A stretch of 25,420 bases of DNA from Granulosicoccus sp964594905 (GTDB lineage: Bacteria > Pseudomonadota > Gammaproteobacteria > Granulosicoccales > Granulosicoccaceae), in the NCBI GenBank assembly GCA_964594905.1, contig CAZQOI010000046.1, forward strand, positions 1-25,420, given 5' to 3'. Made by a program: the position numbers and the translations under genes. Below, piece after piece: positions 7,146 to 14,508 of this stretch; within the stretch, counting starts at the first letter, position 1; every line of letters starts with the position of its first letter. Under the pieces are notes generated by a model. The model saw nothing but the letters and a program-made list of their open reading frames with translations. It did not search any database and was not told where the DNA came from.

Positions 7146-8528
7146 CTACAAGATGCCCTTATTGCTAGATGCAAGTTGTTCCATCAGCGACACATCAGCA
7201 TACCGCTCCAGTGAGAATGCGGGTGCATAGTCTGGTAATTCAGCGCCGACCACCCACGCGGCACATAGTTCGCCCCCTGCGCAAGCCGCCATGGTTCCAA
7301 ATCCTGATAGTGCGCAATTCATGAATACGCTATTGAGTTGATTGTCGGTGCTGATGGGTCCAATCAGTGGCCAGTTTTCATCGGTCAATGTGTACCAGCC
7401 ACCGTAGTGATGTCGCTTTCGAGGTAATTGGCCATAGTACTGTTTAAGTGATGGGTTGAGCTTTGCAGCGCCCCTTAACACCACCTCAGGGAAGTGATCG
7501 TCAAGTGGTAGCTCTCGAGTAGTTAAATCAGGTGTTTGATTATAAGCCCAGCCAAGTTTCACCCAGGTGCCGTTGTCACCACCGTCAGGCCTGCAATGAA
7601 TGGCACCTGGCATAAGTTCTGTCAGCCAACGGAAATCATCATCCTCGTGCAGCGTCGCATGTTCATCAGCCGACCAATCGATTTGCTGAGCATCGAGATC
7701 TATCGAGAATGGTAGGTCGCGCGGGATTGTTGAGGCGATATCCTCAAACGCAATTTTCTGTTGAAAGGTATTGTGGATTGGCAGCGTGGTGCCGAGCATC
7801 CTGGCGATTGAATTTGCAAATGGTCCCGCCGCATTTACTATCTTGCGTGTACGAATAGACTCGCTGCCATTCGCAGTTTTGATATTCACCGTATACGTAC
7901 TACCTATTTCGATACCAATAACCGTAGCGGTAACACGGCTTGCGCCTTGTTCTTTAACAAACTCCAGCATGTGCATACCCATTTGCTGCGCACTGATATC
8001 ACCGCCACGTCTGATATGGATAACGGTTTGTACATCCTTATCATAGGAAGGAAAGGTGTTTTGTATCAATTGCTGATTGCGAAGAATATCAACACCTGTG
8101 GGGGCTGCTGCCCAGTCAGCACTCGTCGGAGGTTCGTAGTTGTTCGCATCTGCCTTTTCGTGAATACGTATCGATGTTGATGCGTCATCACCCAGTCCAA
8201 ATTGCAGTTGTTCGAGCAATTCGCTGATATCGTTATCGCGAGTCACCAAGGCATAACCTCGCCGAGTCATGTTGATTCTGTTGTCAGTCTCAACGGCGAT
8301 AGCTTCCATCAAGTCAATGGAGCGGTTGGTGAAATCGACCATCGTTGGATGCGGCCACCAGTTACGATAGTTCTCGCCTGATTGCGCAGACGTAAAGGCC
8401 ATTGGAGCGCCGGCGTCTATCAAAACGATATTGTTGATGCCATGCTGGCGAGCCAGATAGTAGGCAGTAGCAAGCCCTGTGGAGCCGCAACCGATAACGG
8501 CGACATCGTATAGCTGAGTCATCGCCAT
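7146..8528 (-). CDS. FAD-dependent oxidoreductase (DAO / glycine oxidase-like family)
   Basis: This is a 460-residue flavoprotein. The N-terminus has the dinucleotide-binding motif VIGCGSTGLATAYYL (11-25), followed by an acidic strand end (IVLIDAG). The C-terminal flavin-contact region reads ENWPLIGPI then CALSGFGTMAACAGGELCA, typical of the D-amino acid oxidase (DAO) superfamily, which includes sarcosine, glycine and D-amino acid oxidases. A SGENYRNWWPHPTM stretch follows the first domain. I prefer ATG 8528, with AGG 6 bases upstream, over the second Met at 8522, whose spacing would be longer. It lies 19 bp downstream of the LysR gene and 64 bp before putA. A substrate related to proline, such as a D- or N-methyl form, would fit the context, but that is inference. 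Confidence 0.82.
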   Translation of the reverse strand: MAMTQLYDVAVIGCGSTGLATAYYLARQHGINNIVLIDAGAPMAFTSAQSGENYRNWWPHPTMVDFTNRSIDLMEAIAVETDNRINMTRRGYALVTRDNDISELLEQLQFGLGDDASTSIRIHEKADANNYEPPTSADWAAAPTGVDILRNQQLIQNTFPSYDKDVQTVIHIRRGGDISAQQMGMHMLEFVKEQGASRVTATVIGIEIGSTYTVNIKTANGSESIRTRKIVNAAGPFANSIARMLGTTLPIHNTFQQKIAFEDIASTIPRDLPFSIDLDAQQIDWSADEHATLHEDDDFRWLTELMPGAIHCRPDGGDNGTWVKLGWAYNQTPDLTTRELPLDDHFPEVVLRGAAKLNPSLKQYYGQLPRKRHHYGGWYTLTDENWPLIGPISTDNQLNSVFMNCALSGFGTMAACAGGELCAAWVVGAELPDYAPAFSLERYADVSLMEQLASSNKGIL

Positions 8529-8547
8529 TGATTACCTACACTGTCTG

Positions 8548-9435
8548 TCATGACGCATCCGTTTCTGTCTGAAGCATCTGCACAAAGGTTCTTGCTGCAC
8601 GACCAAGAGTTCTGTTTTTCAATTGCACTGCGCCCAGTTGCCGTTGCATCTGTAGTCCCTTAATGGGAACTTCAACGATACTGTCATCAATCATGCTTGA
8701 TGGTAAAGCACTCCAACCTAGTCCCACTGACACCATCATCTTGATCGTTTCAAGGTAGTTGGTTTCCAATGCTGTTTCGAGTTTAATGTTGAAAGGGTGA
8801 ATGGCATCGAAGAGTATTTTTCGCGTTACTGTGCCAACTGCTGGTAACACTGCCGAATACTTACTTAGTACATCAGGTGGCAGGGCCGAGCCATTGCGTT
8901 CACTTGCCAGAGGATGATCGGGCGCCGTAACGACGACCAAGGGATCTACCCAGATTAATTCAGTCACAAGATTGGCAAAAGGCTCATCGGGTAAGGTGAC
9001 GACAGCGAGCTCTAGCGATCCATCCGCGACGTCATGACAAGCGAGTTCTGAATCCATAAACAATAAATCCAGTTCGACATCGGGATAGGCCTGAGTGAAC
9101 GTTTTAAGCACAGGCGGTAGGCGGTGTATACCGACATGATGGCTTGTCGCCATTCGTAATTTCCCACCGATAGTCGTCGACAGTGCGCGTACTTCGTCCG
9201 TCGACACACTCAAATCTGACAGGATACGACGACAACTTTGTAGAAAGGTAACTCCCGCTTCGGTTAGTTGTATCTGTCGACCTAACCTGTCGAACAGGGC
9301 GACGCCCAGTTCCGATTCCAGTGCTGCGACCCGTTTGCTGATAGCAGGTTGGGTCATAAACAAGGATTCTGCCGCCAGGGAAAACGACTGCCGCTCAGCG
9401 ACCTCGACAAATGCCTTCAGATTGGGGATATCCAT
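8548..9435 (-). CDS. LysR-family transcriptional regulator
   Basis: This encodes 295 residues, the usual LysR length. The N-terminal winged helix-turn-helix covers about residues 1-60: MDIPNLKAFVEVAERQSFS, then AAESLFMTQPAISKRVAALE and LGVALFDRLGRQIQLTEAG. The remainder is a periplasmic-binding-protein-like effector domain (KLRMATSHHVGIHRLPP onward). I chose ATG 9435 because family members begin just before the NLxxF motif; an in-frame ATG at 9465 would add ten unusual residues and has no ribosome-binding site. The gene heads a minus-strand cluster with the FAD oxidoreductase 19 bp away and putA next, so it probably regulates them and itself. It is divergent from leuC. The inducer is unknown; proline or the oxidoreductase substrate is a guess. 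Confidence 0.9.
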   Translation of the reverse strand: MDIPNLKAFVEVAERQSFSLAAESLFMTQPAISKRVAALESELGVALFDRLGRQIQLTEAGVTFLQSCRRILSDLSVSTDEVRALSTTIGGKLRMATSHHVGIHRLPPVLKTFTQAYPDVELDLLFMDSELACHDVADGSLELAVVTLPDEPFANLVTELIWVDPLVVVTAPDHPLASERNGSALPPDVLSKYSAVLPAVGTVTRKILFDAIHPFNIKLETALETNYLETIKMMVSVGLGWSALPSSMIDDSIVEVPIKGLQMQRQLGAVQLKNRTLGRAARTFVQMLQTETDAS

Positions 9436-9441
9436 CCATGT

Positions 9442-9456
9442 ATTCCAACATGGAAT
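9442..9456. promoter_or_regulatory. Candidate LysR-binding palindrome (T-N11-A)
   Basis: ATTCCA-ACA-TGGAAT is a perfect 15-bp palindrome containing T-N11-A (9443-9455), the general LysR-box form. It starts 6 bases upstream of the lysR ATG and overlaps its likely ribosome-binding area, as expected for negative autoregulation. Binding is inferred from form and position only. Confidence 0.5.
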
Positions 9457-9490
9457 GAAAATCATTTCAAATATGAATTTGAGTAATTCA
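9454..9490. promoter_or_regulatory. Further inverted repeats in the lysR/leuC divergent region
   Basis: AATGA-AAA-TCATT (9454-9466) and TGAATT-TGAGT-AATTCA (9474-9490) are both perfect palindromes. The second covers the -35 box proposed for leuC, so a protein bound there could block that promoter. With the 9442-9456 site this gives three dyads in under 50 bp. Confidence 0.4.
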
Positions 9491-9507
9491 CTCTACGCCG
9501 ATATTAT
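9479..9507 (+). promoter_or_regulatory. Sigma70-like promoter for the leuCD operon
   Basis: TTGAGT (9479-9484), a 17-bp spacer and TATTAT (9502-9507) match -35 and -10 boxes at 4/6 and 5/6. Transcription would start near 9514, giving a leader of about 30 bases. That leader is too short for a leucine attenuator peptide plus terminator. A strong ribosome-binding site GGGAGGG (9530-9536) precedes leuC ATG 9544 with 7-base spacing. Confidence 0.6.
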
Positions 9508-9543
9508 GGACATATCTTGCGGTAACGACGGGAGGGCTAAGCG

Positions 9544-10947
9544 ATGGCCGGAAAAACACTTTATGACAAGGTTTGGGATGCGCATGTGGTGCGTCAGCAG
9601 GACGATGGCACCGTACTCTTGTATATCGATCGGCACCTGGTGCATGAAGTCACCTCGCCACAGGCTTTTGAAGGGCTGACGATGGCCGGGCGCAAGCCTT
9701 GGCGTACCTCATCAATGCTGGCGGTTGCTGATCACAATGTCCCGACCACTGATCGCGCCAGTGGTATCGAGGATCCCGTATCACGCCTGCAGGTTGAAAC
9801 TCTGGACGCCAACTGCGATTCCTTCGGCGTCACGGAATTTAAAATGAACGACTTGCGTCAGGGCATTGTGCATGTCATTGGACCTGAGCAAGGTGCAACT
9901 CTTCCCGGAATGACTGTGGTGTGTGGTGACTCGCATACCTCAACGCATGGTGCATTTGGCGCGCTGGCGTTTGGTATTGGTACGTCCGAGGTTGAGCACG
10001 TCATGGCAACACAATGTTTGCTGCAAAAGAAGTCGCGCAATATGTTGATCAGTGTTGATGGCGTGGTTGGCCCAGGTGTCACTGCCAAGGATATTGTGCT
10101 GGCGATTATCGGACGTATCGGTACTGCAGGTGGTACAGGTTGCACGATAGAATTTGGTGGCGATGCTATTCGTGCACTGTCCATCGAAGGGCGAATGAGC
10201 GTATGCAATATGTCTATCGAAGCTGGCGCACGTGCAGGCATGATTGCGGTTGATGACACAACAATTGACTACTTGAAGTCCCGCCCATTTTCACCCAGTG
10301 GTGACCAATGGGAAAAAGCAGTCGTCGCGTGGCGTGATCTCAAGAGTGATGATGACGCGGAGTTTGATGAGGTGGTTCGTCTTGATGCATCAACAATAGA
10401 GCCGCAAGTTTCCTGGGGTACATCACCTGAGATGGTGACGTCGGTTAATGGTGAAGTGCCAAACCCCGCGGCTGATCACAACGAGAACAAACGCGAAGGC
10501 ATGTTGCGTGCGCTGGAGTATATGGACCTTGAAGCGCAAACACCGATCAGTGACATAAAGCTTGACCGTGTCTTTATTGGTTCCTGCACCAATTCGCGTA
10601 TCGAAGATTTGCGCGCAGCGGCTGCAGTTATCAAGGATCGAAAGGTTGCAGATTCGATCAAGCAGGCGATGGTAGTCCCTGGTTCTGGTCTGGTTAAACA
10701 GCAAGCAGAAGGAGAAGGGCTCGATAAGGTCTTTATCGAGGCAGGCTTTGAGTGGCGAGAGCCTGGTTGTTCGATGTGTCTAGCAATGAATGCCGACCGG
10801 CTCGAACCCGGTGAACGATGTGCATCGACATCGAACCGAAACTTTGAGGGTCGACAGGGGCAAGGTGGGCGAACTCATCTTGTTAGCCCTGCCATGGCGG
10901 CCGCTGCTGCCATTGCCGGCCATTTTGTCGACGTACGCAGTTTCTGA
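9544..10947 (+). CDS. leuC: 3-isopropylmalate dehydratase large subunit
   Basis: This 467-residue protein is the large subunit of isopropylmalate isomerase, which converts 2- to 3-isopropylmalate in leucine synthesis; E. coli LeuC is nearly the same length. The [4Fe-4S] cluster ligands are C348 (FIGSCTNSR), C409 and C412 (PGCSMCLAMN). Other aconitase-superfamily hallmarks are VADHNVPT, CGDSHTSTHGAFGALAFGIG and GRTHLVSPAMAAAAAI near the end. The start is ATG 9544 with a strong ribosome-binding site. It acts with LeuD, whose gene follows after 15 bp. The promoter region is shared with the divergent lysR gene. leuA is not in this window. Confidence 0.98.
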   Translation: MAGKTLYDKVWDAHVVRQQDDGTVLLYIDRHLVHEVTSPQAFEGLTMAGRKPWRTSSMLAVADHNVPTTDRASGIEDPVSRLQVETLDANCDSFGVTEFKMNDLRQGIVHVIGPEQGATLPGMTVVCGDSHTSTHGAFGALAFGIGTSEVEHVMATQCLLQKKSRNMLISVDGVVGPGVTAKDIVLAIIGRIGTAGGTGCTIEFGGDAIRALSIEGRMSVCNMSIEAGARAGMIAVDDTTIDYLKSRPFSPSGDQWEKAVVAWRDLKSDDDAEFDEVVRLDASTIEPQVSWGTSPEMVTSVNGEVPNPAADHNENKREGMLRALEYMDLEAQTPISDIKLDRVFIGSCTNSRIEDLRAAAAVIKDRKVADSIKQAMVVPGSGLVKQQAEGEGLDKVFIEAGFEWREPGCSMCLAMNADRLEPGERCASTSNRNFEGRQGQGGRTHLVSPAMAAAAAIAGHFVDVRSF

Positions 10948-10962
10948 GTGGAGGACTGAACA

Positions 10963-11601
10963 ATGCAAGAATTCAACAAACTCGACGGTCTTGTCATGCC
11001 TTTGATGCGCTCGAATGTCGATACCGATGCGATCATTCCAAAACAGTTTTTAAAATCCATCCTGCGCTCTGGTTTTGGTGTGAACCTGTTTGATGAATGG
11101 CGCTACCTTGATCCGGGCTTCCCTGGCCAGGACCCTGACAGTCGTCAACCGAATCCGGACTTTGTACTTAACAAGCCGCGTTATAAAGGCGCGCAGGTCA
11201 TGATTGCGGGCGACAACTTCGGTTGTGGTTCCTCACGTGAGCACGCGGTGTGGGCACTGGATGATTATGGTTTTCGTTCTGTTATTGCACCGGGGTTTGC
11301 CGATATTTTTCACAATAACTCTTTCAAGAGTGGTCTGTTGCCGATCGTTCTTGATAAGAGCATTTGCGAAAAACTCAGTAGTGAGTGTGAGGCAAACCCG
11401 GGATACAAACTTGCGATTGATCTTGAAGCGCAAACTGTGACGACCCCTGAAGGTGATGTGTATCCGTTTGAAGTTGATAGCTTTCGCAAACACTGCCTGC
11501 TTAACGGTTATGACGATATCGAGCTGACACTGCAGCAACGTAATCATATCGAAGACTACGAAGCTAAACGTCGAGAACAGGCTCCCTGGTTGTTCTCATG
11601 A
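10963..11601 (+). CDS. leuD: 3-isopropylmalate dehydratase small subunit
   Basis: This 212-residue protein is the small (swivel) subunit of isopropylmalate isomerase, working with LeuC. Recognisable stretches are SNVDTDAIIPKQFLKSI, the PG-F/FDEWRYL region, GDNFGCGSSREHAVWAL, which contributes to substrate recognition, and FADIFHNNSFKSGLLPI. It starts at ATG 10963 with GGAGGA (10950-10955) at 7-base spacing. Its stop overlaps the start of the glutathione S-transferase-like gene (ATGA at 11598-11601), indicating translational coupling. Confidence 0.98.
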   Translation: MQEFNKLDGLVMPLMRSNVDTDAIIPKQFLKSILRSGFGVNLFDEWRYLDPGFPGQDPDSRQPNPDFVLNKPRYKGAQVMIAGDNFGCGSSREHAVWALDDYGFRSVIAPGFADIFHNNSFKSGLLPIVLDKSICEKLSSECEANPGYKLAIDLEAQTVTTPEGDVYPFEVDSFRKHCLLNGYDDIELTLQQRNHIEDYEAKRREQAPWLFS

Positions 11602-12254
11602 AGCTTGTAATAGGTAACAAGAATTACTCGTCATGGTCGATGCGCCCGTGGATACTGATGAAGCATGCGGGTATTGAATTCACTGAAGTCAATATTCCAC
11701 TCTTTACAGACAAGATGGATGCGATGATGGATCAGTGGTGTCCGTCACGACAAGTGCCAGTGTTGCACGATGGGCCATTGGTATTATGGGATTCACTGGC
11801 TATCTGTGAGTATCTGGCCGACAAGGACGATGGTGTTGCTCTGTGGCCAGAGGATAGTGTTGACCGCGCACGTGCTCGCTCCATGAGTGCTGAAATGCAT
11901 TCAGGGTTTGAACCACTACGCAGCACCATGCCAATGAATTGCCGACGCATAGTCAAGGGTTTCGAGCCCAACCTTGATACGCGCATTGATATCAATCGAA
12001 TTGTGCAGCTCTTTGAAGATGCACTGCAAGAGAGTGGTGGCCCCTGGTTGTTTGGCAATTACAGTGTTGCCGATGCGATGTATGCGCCAATTATCTCGCG
12101 ATTCAATACCTATCAGATTCAATTGCCAACCGAATCTGCCAAATATGCAAAGCGTGTACTCGAAGATTTACACATGCAGGCCTGGTTTGCAGCAGCAGCG
12201 AATGAGAAGCAAACCCTTGGACAATCAGAAGTACCTGATGCGGAGACCGTTTAA
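11598..12254 (+). CDS. Glutathione S-transferase family protein within the leu operon
   Basis: This is a 218-residue two-domain GST. The N-terminal thioredoxin-like half begins KLVIGNKNYSSWSMRPWILM, with the Tyr-Ser-Ser cluster where cytosolic GSTs place their catalytic residue; the cis-Pro and glutathione-contact stretch is QVPVLHDGPLVLWDSLAICEYLA (about residues 52-74). The helical C-terminal half contains GGPWLFGNYSVADAMYAPI. The start overlaps the leuD stop by 4 bp and its stop directly abuts the leuB start, so it is firmly inside the leucine operon. Its substrate is unknown and a direct role in leucine synthesis is not expected from family knowledge. It may simply ride on the operon or detoxify an intermediate. 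Confidence 0.88.
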   Translation: MKLVIGNKNYSSWSMRPWILMKHAGIEFTEVNIPLFTDKMDAMMDQWCPSRQVPVLHDGPLVLWDSLAICEYLADKDDGVALWPEDSVDRARARSMSAEMHSGFEPLRSTMPMNCRRIVKGFEPNLDTRIDINRIVQLFEDALQESGGPWLFGNYSVADAMYAPIISRFNTYQIQLPTESAKYAKRVLEDLHMQAWFAAAANEKQTLGQSEVPDAETV

Positions 12255-13346
12255 ATGAGTCAATCTAGAAAAATCGCTATCTTACCCGGCGATGGTATCG
12301 GTCCAGAAATTGTTGCGACCGCTGCCAAGGTGCTTGATGTTGTAAACGACGCATACAATCTTGGCTTGACCACTGAAACACATATCTTTGGTGGTGCTGC
12401 CTGGGATAAGCATGAAAACCCCTTACCCGATACAACCTTGAATGCTTGCCGTGAAGCTGATGCGATTTTGCTTGGTGCCATTGGTGGTCCGCAGTACGAC
12501 AAAGCGCCGCGGGACTTACGACCTGAACGTGGGCTATTGCGACTGCGTGCAGAACTGGGCTTGTTCGCTAATTTGCGCCCAGCCATTTTGTATCCCGAGT
12601 TAGCTGCTTCGTCAGCCTTGAAGGCAGACCTGGTCGGTGGGCTTGATCTGATGATTCTTCGTGAATTAACGGGTGGCATCTACTTCGGTGAACCGCGCGG
12701 TATCGAAACACGCAATGGTGAACGCGTTGGATTCAACACTATGGTTTACAGCGAAAGTGAAATTCGTCGCATAGCCATTCGCGGGTTCGAGATAGCTCGT
12801 GCTCGTAACAAGCAATTGTGTTCAGTGGACAAGGCTAACGTATTAGAAGTCTCTGAGCTTTGGCGCGAGATTGTTATTGATGTGTCGAAAGACTATAGCG
12901 ATGTTGAACTCACACATATGTATGTTGACAACGCGGCCATGCAACTAGTGCGCGCACCCAAACAGTTTGATGTGGTTGTTACCAGTAATATTTTTGGCGA
13001 TATCTTGTCAGATGCCGCGGCCATGCTGACAGGTTCAATTGGCATGTTGCCATCGGCGTCTCTCGATGAACAAGGCAAAGGCATGTACGAGCCCGTGCAT
13101 GGTTCAGCGCCAGATATCACAGGTAAGGGCATTGCCAATCCATTAGCGACCATTTTGTCCGCGTCCATGATGCTGCGTTACACCTTGAATGAAGCCGCAG
13201 CCGCCGATGCTATCGACAAGGCAGTTGGGCAAGTCGTGACGGCAGGTTATCGCTGCCAGGATATTGCGACTGATGAGAAAGATGAAAAACTTGTTAACAC
13301 TGATGAAATGGGTGCGGCTGTCCTGGCTGCGCTGAGCGGAAATTAG
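12255..13346 (+). CDS. leuB: 3-isopropylmalate dehydrogenase
   Basis: This is a 363-residue NAD-dependent oxidative decarboxylase that converts 3-isopropylmalate to 2-oxoisocaproate precursors. It has AILPGDGIGPEIV at the N-terminus, GGPQYDKAPRDLRPERGLL (the substrate loop), LRELTGGIYFGEPRG, and the family signature NIFGDILSDAAAMLTGSIG with the metal-binding aspartates. The PVHGSAPDITGKGIANPLAT segment provides cofactor contacts. Length is typical. The ATG directly follows the TAA of the GST-like gene, so its ribosome-binding site (GGAGA) is inside that gene and the two are coupled. asd begins 4 bp after the stop. Confidence 0.98.
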   Translation: MSQSRKIAILPGDGIGPEIVATAAKVLDVVNDAYNLGLTTETHIFGGAAWDKHENPLPDTTLNACREADAILLGAIGGPQYDKAPRDLRPERGLLRLRAELGLFANLRPAILYPELAASSALKADLVGGLDLMILRELTGGIYFGEPRGIETRNGERVGFNTMVYSESEIRRIAIRGFEIARARNKQLCSVDKANVLEVSELWREIVIDVSKDYSDVELTHMYVDNAAMQLVRAPKQFDVVVTSNIFGDILSDAAAMLTGSIGMLPSASLDEQGKGMYEPVHGSAPDITGKGIANPLATILSASMMLRYTLNEAAAADAIDKAVGQVVTAGYRCQDIATDEKDEKLVNTDEMGAAVLAALSGN

Positions 13347-13350
13347 AAAA

Positions 13351-14373
13351 ATGTCAAAGACGTACGATGTAGCTGTAGTTGGTGCAACTGGGGCTGTTGG
13401 TGAAACTATCCTGTCGATCCTGGCAGAGCGAAATTTCCCCGTGGGTGAAATTCATGCCTTGGCGAGTTCGCGCTCGGCTGGCAAGCGGGTTGAATTTGGC
13501 AACAAGCAGATAGTCGTCAAAGATCTGGCTGAGTTTGATTTCAGCACAGTGCAAATCGGTATTTTTTCTCCAGGTGCTTCGGTGTCGGAAATTTATGCGC
13601 CTAAGGCTGCGGCGGCTGGCTGTGTAGTTGTCGACAATACTTCACAATTCCGTTACGACGATGACAAACCGCTAATCATCCCAGAAGTGAATGCTCATGC
13701 GATAGCTCAGTACAAGAGCACCAATATCATCGCCAACCCGAATTGCTCAACCATTCAGATGTTGGTGGCCCTGAAACCGTTACACGATGCGTTTGGCATC
13801 ACCCGCGTCAATGTTGCCACTTATCAGGCGGTCTCCGGCACGGGTAAGGAAGCCATTGAGGAGCTTGGTGGGCAAACAGCTCGTTTACTCAATGGTCTTT
13901 CGATCGATCCGGCGGTTTATCCACGACAGATTGCCTTTAATGCCTTACCTCATATAGACAGCTTCCAAGAGAACGGCTATACCAAGGAAGAGATGAAAAT
14001 GGTGTGGGAAACCCACAAGATCATGGAAGACGACAGCATTCGGGTGAATCCGACCTGTGTGCGGATACCCGTCTTCTATGGCCATTCAGAGGCTGTTCAT
14101 ATTGAAACTCGGGAGCCTATCAGTGCTAAACAGGCCCGGGAATTGCTGGATAGTGCCCCTGGAGTGGTGGTAATAGACGAGCGAAAGGACGGGGGTTACC
14201 CGACCGCCGTAACCGAAGCAGCGGGAGCTGATCCGGTTTATGTGGGGCGGATTCGTGAGGACATAAGCATTGAAAATGGGCTCAATCTTTGGATTGTTTC
14301 CGACAATGTGCGGAAGGGTGCTGCACTGAATAGTGTGCAGATTGCTGAGTGTCTGGTGTCTGACCATTTGTGA
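13351..14373 (+). CDS. asd: Aspartate-semialdehyde dehydrogenase
   Basis: This 340-residue enzyme reduces aspartyl phosphate to aspartate semialdehyde with NADPH, feeding lysine, diaminopimelate, methionine and threonine synthesis. It has the N-terminal GATGAVGE (11-18), nucleophile C132 in NPNCSTIQ, QAVSGTGKEAIEEL, and catalytic His245 in VRIPVFYGHSE. The length fits the shorter of the bacterial Asd types rather than the roughly 367-residue E. coli type. It starts at ATG 13351, four bases after leuB, and probably shares the leu transcript. A gap of about 135 bp follows before the fimV start chosen here. Confidence 0.97.
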   Translation: MSKTYDVAVVGATGAVGETILSILAERNFPVGEIHALASSRSAGKRVEFGNKQIVVKDLAEFDFSTVQIGIFSPGASVSEIYAPKAAAAGCVVVDNTSQFRYDDDKPLIIPEVNAHAIAQYKSTNIIANPNCSTIQMLVALKPLHDAFGITRVNVATYQAVSGTGKEAIEELGGQTARLLNGLSIDPAVYPRQIAFNALPHIDSFQENGYTKEEMKMVWETHKIMEDDSIRVNPTCVRIPVFYGHSEAVHIETREPISAKQARELLDSAPGVVVIDERKDGGYPTAVTEAAGADPVYVGRIREDISIENGLNLWIVSDNVRKGAALNSVQIAECLVSDHL

Positions 14374-14398
14374 GCGCTAACTTAAGCCGCTGAATTGG

Positions 14399-14407
14399 TG
14401 CGATAAT
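14399..14407 (+). promoter_or_regulatory. Possible extended -10 promoter for fimV
   Basis: TG-C-GATAAT (14399-14407) fits an extended -10 element with 5/6 in the hexamer. No good -35 is visible at the right distance, which extended -10 promoters can tolerate. It lies in the asd-fimV gap and would start transcription near 14414. Confidence 0.35.
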
Positions 14408-14508
14408 TCAGCTATAGATAGCGTTGTGACAAATAACTTCGATTGATGCGAGCCGCGACGAGTTCCGCCGTTAGGGTTTGTATCATCGACATAGCGGGAC
14501 ACAAAAAA

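Noticed and set aside
9508..9543. Leucine attenuator leader peptide before leuC
   Set aside because: The predicted leader is only about 30 bases, with no run of Leu codons and no terminator hairpin.
9858..10259. Antisense frame of 133 codons within leuC
   Set aside because: leuC is unambiguous here, and the antisense product is a low-complexity Pro/Ser/Thr sequence with no domain.
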